DNA from: an uncultured Muribaculaceae bacterium
GTDB lineage: Bacteria; Bacteroidota; Bacteroidia; Bacteroidales; Muribaculaceae
Reading direction: 5' to 3'
Assembly: GCA_910578305.1 (NCBI GenBank)
Contig: CAJTQH010000019.1
Coordinates: 1-20,839, forward strand
Length of the DNA stretch: 20,839 bases
The position numbers and the translations under genes are program-made. The notes beneath the pieces are model-generated. The model made no database searches. It was not told the DNA's origin and saw nothing but the letters and a program-made list of their open reading frames with translations. The number at the start of each line of letters is the position of its first letter. Within the stretch, counting starts at the first letter, position 1. Of this stretch, positions 1-7,459 are shown one piece after another.

Positions 1-1874
1 GAAATGGAGTGGTCGACCCACTTCTGCACACTGCCTTGCATGCGCACTTTCTCCATCCAGTTCACATCATTGGCAGTGGCTTTATAATAAGGTGAGCGTG
101 CTACGAGCCTGTCAAGTTCTTCCTGTGTGTAGTCGGACTTTACTTCGATGCCGTTGACCTTCATCCAGGTGATGAATTTCGGGTGATAGACGATGTATTC
201 CTCAAATGCGTCGCCCGATTCGTCTACGTAGTCCACGCGTACTTCGGTGTCGTTGGGGTTGACTTTGCGGCGGCGTTTGTATACCGGCATGAACACCGGT
301 TCGATGCCGCTCGATGTCTGTGTCATGAGACTTGTGGTTCCGGTGGGGGCTATGGTAAGGCATGCTATGTTGCGGCGACCGTTGACGCGGATACGTTCGT
401 ATAGTTCGGGGTCCACTTCGCGTATGCGGCTAATGAACGGATTGTCGGCTTCGCGTTCTGCATCATAGATCTCAAATGCTCCGCGTTCTGTTGCCATGTC
501 GCACGACGATCCGTAGGCAGCCAAGGCCAGTTCACGGTGTACAGTGGTGGAGAATTCTGTCGATTCGGGGGTGCCGTATCTTAGTCCGAGAGCGGCAAGC
601 ATGTCGCCTTCGCCGGTAGTGCCTACACCTGTTCGACGGCCTTTGAGGGTCTTGGATCGTATCTTGTCCCAGAGTTTAAGCTCGGTCTGCTTTACTTCTT
701 CAGTCTCCGGATCCGATGCTATTTTGGCTAAGATCTGGTCTATTTTCTCCATTTCCAGATCGATGATGTCGTCCATTATGCGCTGTGCTTTGGCCACGTG
801 TACGCGGAAGAGCTCAAAGTCAAATTCCGCTTCGGGGGTGAACGGATTTTTTACATAGGAGTAGAGGTTGATGGCCAGCAGGCGGCAGCTGTCGTAGGGA
901 CACAGAGGTATTTCGCCGCAAGGGTTGGTGGATATGGTCTGGAATCCGAGGTCGGCATAGCAGTCAGGAACCGATTCGCGGGTGATAGTGTCCCAAAACA
1001 AGACTCCGGGTTCCGCCGATTTCCAGGCGTTGTGCACTATTTTATTCCAGAGCTTTGAGGCGTCGATTTCTTTAGTGACCAGAGGACTGTCGCTGTCGAT
1101 AGGGTATTGCTGCATGTAGGGGCGGGCATCTGTGGCTGCCTGCATGAATGCGTCGTCGATGCGTACCGATACGTTTGCTCCGGTGACTTTGCCTTCGGTC
1201 ATCTTGGCATCGATAAAAGCTTCGGAGTCGGGATGCTTTATGCTTACGGTGAGCATGAGAGCTCCGCGGCGTCCGTCCTGAGCCACTTCACGGGTAGAGT
1301 TGGAGTAGCGTTCCATGAATGGCACTATGCCTGTGGATGTGAGGGCGGAGTTTTTTACGGGCATGCCTTTGGGACGAATGTGCGAAAGATCGTGGCCTAC
1401 ACCGCCTCGACGTTTCATGAGCTGCACCTGTTCTTCGTCGATTTTGATCACACCGCCGTAGGAGTCCGGCTTGCCGTCGACACCGATGACAAAACAGTTG
1501 GACAGAGATGCCACCTGGTAGCTGTTGCCGATTCCGGTCATCGGGCTGCCCTGTGGCACTATGTATCGGAAGTGGTCGAGTAGGCCGAATATTTCGTCCT
1601 CGCTCATAGGGTTGGGGTATCTGGCTTCCACGCGGGCCAGTTCCGATGCTATGCGGCGGTGCATGTCGGCGGGTGTCTCTTCATAGATGTTGCCGTGCGA
1701 GTCTTTAAGGGCGTATTTGCTCACCCACACGCGTGCGGCAAGCTCGTCGCCGTCAAAGTACTGGAGCGAAGCCTTGTAGGCGTCGTCGTAAGTGTAGATT
1801 TTCTTTTCCACAGTGTTAAATCGTTGGTAAGTCTTGGATAATGTTGTTGCAAAATTTGCTATTATTTTTGACAT
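1..1874 (-). CDS. nrdJ: Adenosylcobalamin-dependent (class II) ribonucleotide reductase, 5' part
   Basis: Reduces ribonucleotides to deoxyribonucleotides in the cytoplasm, using a radical generated from coenzyme B12. The frame is open from ATG at 1874 to the window edge, giving 624 codons; the C-terminus is cut off. Visible family marks are an early Cys (SLSNCF, about residue 127), a glycine motif (RRGGVGHDLS, about 155), the active-site loop NPCGEIPL at about 317-324 with catalytic Asn317, Cys319 and Glu321, and a later phosphate-binding stretch PTGTTSLMTQTSSG. The NPCGEIPL loop is shared by class I and II enzymes; the overall layout and the N-terminal SLSNCF context match the B12-dependent enzymes common in Bacteroidales, which are roughly 850 aa. 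It is divergent from the nitroreductase across 110 bp. I saw no clean -7 element for it. The class II assignment comes from recognition of the sequence; the C-terminal Cys pair is outside the window. Confidence 0.9.
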   Translation of the reverse strand, partial: MSKIIANFATTLSKTYQRFNTVEKKIYTYDDAYKASLQYFDGDELAARVWVSKYALKDSHGNIYEETPADMHRRIASELARVEARYPNPMSEDEIFGLLDHFRYIVPQGSPMTGIGNSYQVASLSNCFVIGVDGKPDSYGGVIKIDEEQVQLMKRRGGVGHDLSHIRPKGMPVKNSALTSTGIVPFMERYSNSTREVAQDGRRGALMLTVSIKHPDSEAFIDAKMTEGKVTGANVSVRIDDAFMQAATDARPYMQQYPIDSDSPLVTKEIDASKLWNKIVHNAWKSAEPGVLFWDTITRESVPDCYADLGFQTISTNPCGEIPLCPYDSCRLLAINLYSYVKNPFTPEAEFDFELFRVHVAKAQRIMDDIIDLEMEKIDQILAKIASDPETEEVKQTELKLWDKIRSKTLKGRRTGVGTTGEGDMLAALGLRYGTPESTEFSTTVHRELALAAYGSSCDMATERGAFEIYDAEREADNPFISRIREVDPELYERIRVNGRRNIACLTIAPTGTTSLMTQTSSGIEPVFMPVYKRRRKVNPNDTEVRVDYVDESGDAFEEYIVYHPKFITWMKVNGIEVKSDYTQEELDRLVARSPYYKATANDVNWMEKVRMQGSVQKWVDHSI

Positions 1875-1963
1875 GGCCAAATCAATTTTGCAGTTTAACC
1901 ATGATTTGTTGATAAGTTGTCGAATTTGGTGAAAATGTAGTTTTTTAGTATTTTTGGGGTATG

Positions 1964-1971
1964 TAATTTTG
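1964..1971 (+). promoter_or_regulatory. Bacteroidetes -7 promoter element for the nitroreductase
   Basis: TAATTTTG matches the Bacteroidetes sigma-70 -7 consensus TAnnTTTG exactly and lies 13 bp before the nitroreductase ATG. No convincing TTG/TTTG -33 element lies 19-21 bp upstream. The leader would be only about 6-8 nt. Confidence 0.5.
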
Positions 1972-1984
1972 AATATGTAAAGCT

Positions 1985-2749
1985 ATGGAAAAGTATATGC
2001 GATATTTCAATACTCGGCGTACGGTGCGGCGCTATACTGACGCTCAGGTGCCGGAAGAATTGCTTTCGGAGATGATCGCCGCCGCTGCCCAAGCTCCCAA
2101 TACCGGTAATATGCAGCTGTATTCTGTGGTGGTGACTCGTACGGCCGAGGGTAAGGCGCGGTTGGCTCCGGCTCATTTCAATCAGCCTTCGGCAACGTCT
2201 TCCGGGTCGGTGCTTCTGACTTTCTGTGCTGACTTCAATAGGTTTGAACATTGGTGTAAGGTGGGCGATGCTTCCACTGGATATGACAATTTTCAGGCTT
2301 TTTCCTGGGCGGTGATCGATGCCTCGATATTCGCTCAGCAGTTCTGTGCCATAGCCGAGATGAACGGACTCGGCTGTTGCTATCTGGGAACCACCACCTA
2401 TAATGCGCCTGAAATAGCCCGTGTGTTGTCACTTCCTTCGCGAGTGGTGCCGGTGACGACGATAGCGGTGGGATATCCGGTCGACGACGATACCCCGATG
2501 TCGGATCGTCTGCCGCTGGAGGCTATAATGCACAAGGAGGTATATCGTGATTTTTCAGACGACGACATACGCCGTATCTATGCGCTGAAGGAGTCTCTTG
2601 ACGAAAACCGCAGGTTTGTGGCCGAGAACGGCAAGCAGACTCTGGCTCAGGTGTACACGGATGTGCGTTATACACGTGAGGCCAACGAGCATTTCTCCCG
2701 TCTATACCTTGATTTTATTACGTCCTGCGGATTCAAACTGCCTGAATAG
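1985..2749 (+). CDS. Nitroreductase family FMN-dependent oxidoreductase
   Basis: A 254-aa protein resembling the NfsA/FRP-type nitroreductase family: FMN-dependent NAD(P)H oxidoreductases of the cytoplasm acting on nitroaromatics, quinones or flavins. The N-terminus has the family opening RRTVRRYTD (about residues 12-20), in which basic residues contact FMN phosphate. Next comes AAAQAPNTGNMQLYSVVV (about 34-52), the flavin/phosphate-binding stretch. The central GLGCCYLGTTTYNAPEIA (about 128-145) and VTTIAVGYP (about 158-166) match the family's second half. ATG at 1985 follows closely on a -7 element; an internal ATG at 1997 is possible. The last 48 bp of the gene overlap the 3' end of the opposing acyltransferase gene. 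The true substrate cannot be told from sequence. Confidence 0.85.
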   Translation: MEKYMRYFNTRRTVRRYTDAQVPEELLSEMIAAAAQAPNTGNMQLYSVVVTRTAEGKARLAPAHFNQPSATSSGSVLLTFCADFNRFEHWCKVGDASTGYDNFQAFSWAVIDASIFAQQFCAIAEMNGLGCCYLGTTTYNAPEIARVLSLPSRVVPVTTIAVGYPVDDDTPMSDRLPLEAIMHKEVYRDFSDDDIRRIYALKESLDENRRFVAENGKQTLAQVYTDVRYTREANEHFSRLYLDFITSCGFKLPE

Positions 2750-3724
2750 CCATTGTCGGCCGAGGTCTATGGCCGAGCATGCAAGATATGTGACTGTGGT
2801 CATGCCTATGGCGAAAAGAGTGTAGCCGGCAAGATCGCATTCGTGCCACATGCGCAGGCACAGAGGCTTGATGATGCCGCCCCATATATAAGGATTCTTA
2901 TGTATGAGATATACGGCGAAGGCTCCTGCCGCAATCCGGTTGATGGCCTTTGACTGTATGTGCAATGTGGTGAAAAGAATGAAGAATGCTATCGATGAGG
3001 CGATGACAAGCGGTGAGTTGTAGGCAAACGCTTTAAGCGGTCCGATGTACACGGCCGTGACAGTGATGGCGGCGGTGCACAGCAGATAGACCGCGAATGC
3101 CACCATGCGACGCCGTGCGGTGCTGACTTTTGAAAACGGTATGTAGAGGCTTATATATCTGCCGATAAGATACATCATGATGAGTTGCATCGCTGTGTAA
3201 CCGTAGGCATTGAATGCGCCTTCCCATATCCATCCCGCCCAGATATTGAACAGTATGAATGCGCCAAGTGCTGTGCCGAACTGCCGGCGCGGTATTTGGG
3301 CGGCGGCTGTGTTGAGCCATGGGCTGATAAGCCACAGGCAGAGATAGGCAGGCACATACCACAGGTCGGTGTGGGTGTAGACCATCCACGATTCCACCCA
3401 CTCATCCCATGACCATGGGATGAGTCCGGTCAGGGATAATACGGTGTATATGCCTACGGAGTATACGAGGCATTGCGCGGTGAGGCGGACAAATCCGCTC
3501 CAGCGTGCTTTTATGCCGAAATATCCCGATATCAGCGTGAAGCAGTTGACTCCTATTATAACTATGGATTCTACTGTGAGTTTCCACCAGTCGGTGGCAG
3601 AGACGGACATTAGAGAGCCTGATGTTGACGGGTAGCCCAGTGCGGCGCAGTCGAGATGTACCATCACTACCATGGCCATGGATATGATGCGAAGCAGTTC
3701 TATATTGGATCGGCGTTGATTCAT
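2702..3724 (-). CDS. Acyltransferase 3 family integral membrane protein
   Basis: A polytopic membrane protein of about 340 aa resembling the acyltransferase-3 family (O-acetylation or other acyl transfer to surface sugars or glycolipids). The start RRSNIELLRIISMAMVVMVH carries the family's Arg-Glu-Leu-Leu-Arg pattern and the membrane-embedded His (MVH). About nine or ten hydrophobic segments follow, including LMMYLIGRYISLYIPF and AGAFAVYLIHKNPYIW near the C-terminus; the latter is typical of this family. The frame opens with GTG at 3730, but ATG at 3724 is chosen because a -7 element occupies 3730-3737. The 3' end overlaps the nitroreductase gene by 48 bp, tail to tail. It is divergent from the Crp-type regulator, which may control it. 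The acceptor is unknown. Confidence 0.82.
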   Translation of the reverse strand: MNQRRSNIELLRIISMAMVVMVHLDCAALGYPSTSGSLMSVSATDWWKLTVESIVIIGVNCFTLISGYFGIKARWSGFVRLTAQCLVYSVGIYTVLSLTGLIPWSWDEWVESWMVYTHTDLWYVPAYLCLWLISPWLNTAAAQIPRRQFGTALGAFILFNIWAGWIWEGAFNAYGYTAMQLIMMYLIGRYISLYIPFSKVSTARRRMVAFAVYLLCTAAITVTAVYIGPLKAFAYNSPLVIASSIAFFILFTTLHIQSKAINRIAAGAFAVYLIHKNPYIWGGIIKPLCLRMWHECDLAGYTLFAIGMTTVTYLACSAIDLGRQWLFRQFESAGRNKIKV

Positions 3725-3729
3725 GCTCA

Positions 3730-3737
3730 CAAAATTA
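3730..3737 (-). promoter_or_regulatory. Bacteroidetes -7 element for the minus-strand acyltransferase
   Basis: On the minus strand 3737-3730 reads TAATTTTG, an exact TAnnTTTG match. It ends 5 bp before ATG 3724, so the transcript would begin at or next to the start codon (leaderless). No clear -33 element. Confidence 0.5.
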
Positions 3738-3759
3738 GCGAAAAAATCATGTTTATTGC

Positions 3760-3767
3760 TATCTTTG
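3760..3767 (+). promoter_or_regulatory. Bacteroidetes -7 element for the Crp/Fnr-type regulator
   Basis: TATCTTTG matches TAnnTTTG exactly, 10 bp before the regulator's ATG at 3778. It is back to back with the minus-strand element at 3730-3737, only 22 bp away, so polymerase binding at the two sites should overlap. Confidence 0.55.
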
Positions 3768-3777
3768 TCAAAAGTAT

Positions 3778-4356
3778 ATGGATAGGGTCATAGAGATAAT
3801 GAGAGGGCTGTGTCCGGTGTCGGACGAGTCGGTGTCTGCGCTGAAGGAGTGTGTGGAGCGGTGTGAGTTTCCACGCCGACATCAGTTGGTGCGGGCTGGC
3901 GAACGTGTGGGTAGTGCCTGGTTCATAGAGCGTGGCATGACGCGTTCGTTCTGGATGGAAGGCGGCGAGGAGATCACCACGTCGTTTTCAGTTGAGGGTG
4001 GCATAGTGTTCAGTATGGATGAACTGTACTATGACGAGATGAGTCAGGAATATGTTGAGACCATTGAACCTGTCGAAGTGTACAGGATCGCTCTCACCGA
4101 CTTGCGTATGCTTTGGTCGACGAGGCTTGATCTGGCCAATTGGGGGAGAATAATCCATCAAAACGAGTACAGACGTCTGCATCGTTCACACAAAGAGCGT
4201 CTTACGTTGTCAGCGAAAGATCGCTATGAAGCTTTTGTGGATCAGTTTCCTGAAGTGAGTCGCAGGGCGCAGTTGGGATATGTGGCTTCCTATCTCGGCA
4301 TTACGTTGTCGACATTGAGCCGTTTGCGGGCCGATGCCGTGAAACGTGGTTTTTGA
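3778..4356 (+). CDS. Crp/Fnr family transcriptional regulator
   Basis: A 192-aa protein with a cyclic-nucleotide-binding-like beta-roll (about residues 20-115: RRHQLVRAGERVGSAWFIERG, then GGEEITTSFSVEGGIVFS), a dimerisation helix, and a C-terminal winged helix-turn-helix. The recognition region is LGYVASYLGITLSTLSRLR (about 164-182), typical of Bacteroidetes Crp/Fnr-like factors. No Fnr-type cysteine cluster is visible and the cAMP-contact Arg/Ser pattern is not evident, so the ligand is unknown. It is transcribed away from one acyltransferase gene and lies 68 bp before another, each with its own -7 element. It may regulate either or both of these; that is inference from position only. Confidence 0.85.
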   Translation: MDRVIEIMRGLCPVSDESVSALKECVERCEFPRRHQLVRAGERVGSAWFIERGMTRSFWMEGGEEITTSFSVEGGIVFSMDELYYDEMSQEYVETIEPVEVYRIALTDLRMLWSTRLDLANWGRIIHQNEYRRLHRSHKERLTLSAKDRYEAFVDQFPEVSRRAQLGYVASYLGITLSTLSRLRADAVKRGF

Positions 4357-4388
4357 TGTAGGACAAATGCCGCGTGGCGGATAGTGTG

Positions 4389-4396
4389 TATCTTTG
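4389..4396 (+). promoter_or_regulatory. Bacteroidetes -7 element for the plus-strand acyltransferase
   Basis: TATCTTTG matches TAnnTTTG exactly, 28 bp before ATG 4425 and 32 bp after the regulator's stop. It suggests the second acyltransferase has its own promoter instead of relying on readthrough from the regulator gene. Confidence 0.5.
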
Positions 4397-4424
4397 TGGC
4401 ATCGAATCAATCGGTTAATCTTTA

Positions 4425-5594
4425 ATGACAATGGATAATAAAATATCAAATGCCGCAGGCAAGTCGCGCTACATGCTTCTTGACGGGCTGAGGGGAGTGG
4501 CGGCTTTTATGGTGGTGTGGTATCATGTGTTTGAGGGTTTTGCCACATCGCCGGTGGATCAGAAATTCAATCACGGATATCTGGCAGTGGATTTTTTCTT
4601 TATGCTGTCGGGGTTTGTCATAGGCTATGCTTACGACGATCGTTGGAGCAAGGGACTTACTGCCGGGGAATTTTTCCGAAGAAGACTTATACGTTTGCAT
4701 CCGATGCTTGTTTTGGGTATATTGATCGGAGTGGTGGCATTTTTCGTACAGGGTTCGGTGATGTGGGATGGCACGGAAGTGTCGGGCGGCATGGTGTTTT
4801 TGTCGGCTGCGTTGATGCTTGCGTTTATCCCGGCTACACCGGGGTGTGTGTATGAAGTGCGTGGCAATGGGGAGATGTTTCCTCTCAATGGCCCTGCCTG
4901 GTCGCTGTTTTTCGAATATATAGGTAATATATTGTATGCTTTGCTTTTGCGCCGGCTGTCCGTAAGGGGGCTTGCCTATGTGGTGGCTTTGTCTGGTGCC
5001 GGGCTTGCGGCATTTGCGTTGTGCGATTTGTCGGGCTTCGGCCATATCGGTGTAGGATGGAGTCTTGGCGAGTATAATTTTCTTGGCGGCATGCTGCGGC
5101 TGACATTCTCATTTTCGGCAGGGTTGCTGATGTCGCGTGTATTTCGTCCTCGCAGGATTAAAGGTGCGTTTTGGATCTGTTCGGCATTTATAGTATTGTT
5201 GTTGTCCATGCCTTATATTGGCGATGGATCTCAGCCGTGGGCTAACGCTCTTTTCGATATAGGATGTGTGATAGTGGTATTTCCGGTGCTGGTATATATC
5301 GGGGCGTCGGGTGAAGTGGTAGGCATGACGCATAGCTTGTGCCGTTTTTGCGGTGAGCTATCTTATCCGTTGTATATAGTGCATTATCCGCTTATGTACT
5401 TGTTTTACGCATGGGTGTGGGGCGAGGGGCTGTCGTTTGCTCAGGCATGGCCGATGGCGGCCGGAGTGTTTGCCGGCAGTATATTACTTGCATATATGGC
5501 TATGAAATACTATGATGAGCCGGTGCGCCGTCGTCTGACAGAGCGTGCCCGTCGCCGCAAGTCTCGCATGCCGGTGCGGTCTGAAGCGGTGTAA
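4425..5594 (+). CDS. Acyltransferase family membrane protein (OafA-like)
   Basis: A 389-aa integral membrane acyltransferase-3 protein. The N-terminus LLDGLRGVAAFMVVWYHVFE (about residues 18-37) holds the characteristic R...H motif, followed by HGYLAVDFFFMLSGFVIGYA (about 50-69) and the loop RRRLIRLHPM. Roughly ten transmembrane segments follow. The C-terminal LSYPLYIVHYPLMYLFY is also a family hallmark. The family transfers acetyl or other acyl groups to lipopolysaccharide, capsule or other extracytoplasmic sugars; the substrate here is unknown. It is a more canonical family member than the acyltransferase at 2702-3724, so the two are unlikely to be a recent duplication. A strong hairpin terminator follows 20 bp after the stop. 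The short Arg-rich tail (after about 370) is cytoplasmic-looking. Confidence 0.87.
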   Translation: MTMDNKISNAAGKSRYMLLDGLRGVAAFMVVWYHVFEGFATSPVDQKFNHGYLAVDFFFMLSGFVIGYAYDDRWSKGLTAGEFFRRRLIRLHPMLVLGILIGVVAFFVQGSVMWDGTEVSGGMVFLSAALMLAFIPATPGCVYEVRGNGEMFPLNGPAWSLFFEYIGNILYALLLRRLSVRGLAYVVALSGAGLAAFALCDLSGFGHIGVGWSLGEYNFLGGMLRLTFSFSAGLLMSRVFRPRRIKGAFWICSAFIVLLLSMPYIGDGSQPWANALFDIGCVIVVFPVLVYIGASGEVVGMTHSLCRFCGELSYPLYIVHYPLMYLFYAWVWGEGLSFAQAWPMAAGVFAGSILLAYMAMKYYDEPVRRRLTERARRRKSRMPVRSEAV

Positions 5595-5614
5595 AATGAC
5601 AATCAAGGCGTTTG

Positions 5615-5658
5615 CAAACAATAGGCCGACAAGAAATCTCTTGTCGGCCTATTGTTTG
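5615..5658. terminator. Perfect 20-bp inverted repeat, bidirectional terminator
   Basis: Arms 5615-5634 and 5639-5658 are exact reverse complements (20 bp) with a 4-nt AATC loop. It sits between the convergent acyltransferase (stop 5594, +) and dnaA (stop 5703, -). The U tract is weak on both sides, but the location and stem strength support termination in both directions. Confidence 0.8.
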
Positions 5659-5702
5659 TATGTCTTTTAGATGAGTCTTATTTCCGTTGTGTGATTATGG
5701 CT

Positions 5703-7094
5703 CTATTTTAGCAAAGTGCTTTCGATTTTAGACACATCGGTTTGTAGCTGTTTTTCTATGCCGAGTCTTTCTTCGATGTTCTTGCAGGCGTAAAGCACGG
5801 TGGCATGTGTGCGTGACAAGCGAGTGCCGATTGCAGTCAAAGGCATTTTGGCATGCTTCTTGGCCATATACATCACCATCTGTCGGGCATCTGATATCTC
5901 ACGTTTTCGTGATTTGGTGAATATCTGATCGGGATCTACCTGATAGTACGATGCCACTTCCTGAGTTATGATCTCGAAATTGATCTGACGTTGGTTGATT
6001 TTTACAGCATTTGCCAATACTTTGCGTGTCAGGTCGAGAGATATTTCCTGATTGAGAATAGCGGCGTGTGCGGTTACCGATACCACTATGCCTTCAAGCT
6101 CGCGGATGCTTTCAGTCACATTAGATGCAATGTAATCCACTACATCCTCCGGCAATTCCAGACCGTCCTGTTCGGCCTTCTGGCGGAGCACTTCTTTGCG
6201 CAATTGATAGTCGGGGTGCTCAAGCTCGGCTGTCATACCCATGGTGAATCGCGATACAAGGCGTTTTTCCATGCCTTCCATCTTCGAAGGACAGCAGTCG
6301 CTGGCCAGAATGAGTTGCTTCTGGTTTAGTATGAGGTGGTTGAATATGTGGAAGAATGCATTTTGCGTGCCGGGCTTGTTGCCTATCAGATCCTGAATGT
6401 CATCGATGATGAGGGTGTCGATACTTTGGTAGAAACTGATAAAATCGTTGATTTTGCCATTACGCACAGCTGTTGTATACTGGCTTTCGAAAAGACGGGC
6501 AGTGATATAAAGCACTCGCGATAACGGGCTGTTTTCCTTTATGCGTATACCAATGGCCTGAATGAGATGGGTCTTTCCGACACCTGGAGCTCCAAATACG
6601 AAAAGCGGGTTGAAGGTCTTGCATTTCGGATCGTTGGCTATGGCTTCACCGATGGAGCGGGCTACGCGGTTGCTGATGCTGTCGCAGTAGTTCTCAAACG
6701 TGTAGTTCGGGTTGAGTTGCGCATTGATTTCCTGAGGCTCTGTCTGCTGACGGAATGGATTTGACGAGGCTCCGGGCTTCGGTGCTACGGCCGAACTGGG
6801 CTTTGAGCTGCCCATGGTCACACCTGTGGACGGCTCGTTGCTTACCTGGTTGAAATGATAGTATAGCTTCATTGAGGCCCCATATACTTTATAGAGCGTA
6901 CGGCGCAACAGATTGGTGTAGCGTTCTTCCAGCTGCTCGATAAAGAATTGTGAGGGCACCATCAGCACGAGCTTGTTATCGCTGAAGCTCACTGATGTTA
7001 CCGGACGAAACCAGGCATCAAACTGCTCTGCGGGCAGATTGTCCTGAAATATATTCAGGCACCGGTCCCATAGTTGTAAGTGATTTTCCGTCAT
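5703..7094 (-). CDS. dnaA: Chromosomal replication initiator DnaA
   Basis: ATP-dependent initiator that binds DnaA boxes and opens the replication origin. It is 463 aa from ATG 7094; an in-frame TTG at 7100 is less likely. Domain I (about residues 1-80) begins ENHLQLWDRCLNIFQDNL. A low-complexity Ser/Pro linker follows (about 90-125). The AAA+ domain III has Walker A GAPGVGKT (about 168-175), Walker B LIIDDIQ (about 228-234) and the box VII Arg region KRLVSRF (about 277-283). Domain IV ends with the DNA-binding signature SRTHATVLYACKNIEERL (about 427-444). Length is normal for the family. The sensor-1 loop reads ASDCCPS where SDRxPx is usual, a mild lineage variation. It is convergent with the acyltransferase and has an AT-rich leader with one DnaA box upstream. 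Confidence 0.98.
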   Translation of the reverse strand: MTENHLQLWDRCLNIFQDNLPAEQFDAWFRPVTSVSFSDNKLVLMVPSQFFIEQLEERYTNLLRRTLYKVYGASMKLYYHFNQVSNEPSTGVTMGSSKPSSAVAPKPGASSNPFRQQTEPQEINAQLNPNYTFENYCDSISNRVARSIGEAIANDPKCKTFNPLFVFGAPGVGKTHLIQAIGIRIKENSPLSRVLYITARLFESQYTTAVRNGKINDFISFYQSIDTLIIDDIQDLIGNKPGTQNAFFHIFNHLILNQKQLILASDCCPSKMEGMEKRLVSRFTMGMTAELEHPDYQLRKEVLRQKAEQDGLELPEDVVDYIASNVTESIRELEGIVVSVTAHAAILNQEISLDLTRKVLANAVKINQRQINFEIITQEVASYYQVDPDQIFTKSRKREISDARQMVMYMAKKHAKMPLTAIGTRLSRTHATVLYACKNIEERLGIEKQLQTDVSKIESTLLK

Positions 7095-7151
7095 TGTCAA
7101 TCTGAAATAGGGGTCTGCTTTTCTGTTTATGTCTGCTATACTTTTTCAATA

Positions 7152-7159
7152 CAAAGTTC
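7152..7159 (-). promoter_or_regulatory. Possible -7 element for dnaA
   Basis: The minus strand reads GAACTTTG, one mismatch from TAnnTTTG, giving a leader of roughly 50 nt before ATG 7094. A TTGACA lies further upstream on the same strand, but the spacing fits neither Bacteroidetes nor E. coli promoters well. Confidence 0.3.
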
Positions 7160-7201
7160 CGATATTTTTTTGTCAAAAACAATCGTGTTTTTATTTGCAA
7201 A

Positions 7202-7210
7202 TGTGAATAA
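7202..7210. promoter_or_regulatory. DnaA box upstream of dnaA
   Basis: TGTGAATAA is the reverse complement of TTATTCACA, an exact match to the DnaA-box consensus TTATNCACA, 108 bp before the dnaA start. A single box most likely serves dnaA autoregulation; its position does not by itself mark an origin. Confidence 0.45.
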
Positions 7211-7365
7211 CGTTGCAGTGTGTTGAAATTCAGTTTATTATGTCGATGATTGTTTGCGGTTTAATCAAATGTTTAGATATTGTGCGTAATTGGTGGTGAG
7301 ATAGATAGTTACGGTGTGAATTATGATAAGGCTATGAAGTGTTGCTTTAAATTTGCAGATATTAA

Positions 7366-7418
7366 AACGACCGATGAGCAAATGGATTCGCGTTATTGCG
7401 CCATGCAAATCGGTCGTT
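7366..7418 (-). terminator. Imperfect hairpin downstream of the MCE gene
   Basis: Ten-base arms 7366-7375 and 7409-7418 (AACGACCGAT / ATCGGTCGTT) are exact complements. The 33-nt loop can form further pairing (GCATGG with CCAT..GC, then GCG with CGC). Read on the minus strand the distal arm runs directly into TTTTAAT, which suits a terminator for the amidase-MCE operon ending at 7460. Confidence 0.5.
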
Positions 7419-7459
7419 GTGTATTATTTGTAATAAATCTAAATAGCAACCAAGGCCGC

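Larger units (their letters stand above)
7095..7459. other. 365-bp AT-rich non-coding region upstream of dnaA
   Basis: No convincing gene is present; a 62-codon plus-strand frame at 7280-7468 has no recognisable features. The stretch holds a possible dnaA promoter near 7152-7159, one consensus DnaA box at 7202-7210, a second near-match (TGTGAATTA, one mismatch) at 7316-7324, and an imperfect hairpin at 7366-7418 that may end the amidase-MCE transcript. It is not convincing as a full origin because clustered DnaA boxes are absent. Confidence 0.6.

Noticed and set aside
183..1841. Several plus-strand frames of 60-158 codons
   Set aside because: They lie opposite the nrdJ coding frame, which has clear ribonucleotide reductase motifs throughout; they are antisense shadows in a fairly GC-rich gene.
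4446..5333. Long minus-strand frames, including one of 199 codons
   Set aside because: They are antisense to the OafA-like acyltransferase, are rich in His, Arg, Gln and Lys without hydrophobic cores, and match no family I know.
2702..5594. The two acyltransferases as a duplication or a mobile cargo pair
   Set aside because: Their sequences differ strongly outside general family motifs, and no insertion-sequence ends, transposase or flanking repeats are visible.
7101..7459. Chromosomal origin (oriC)
   Set aside because: Only one exact DnaA box and one near match are present, with no clustered boxes or clear repeated AT-rich 13-mers.
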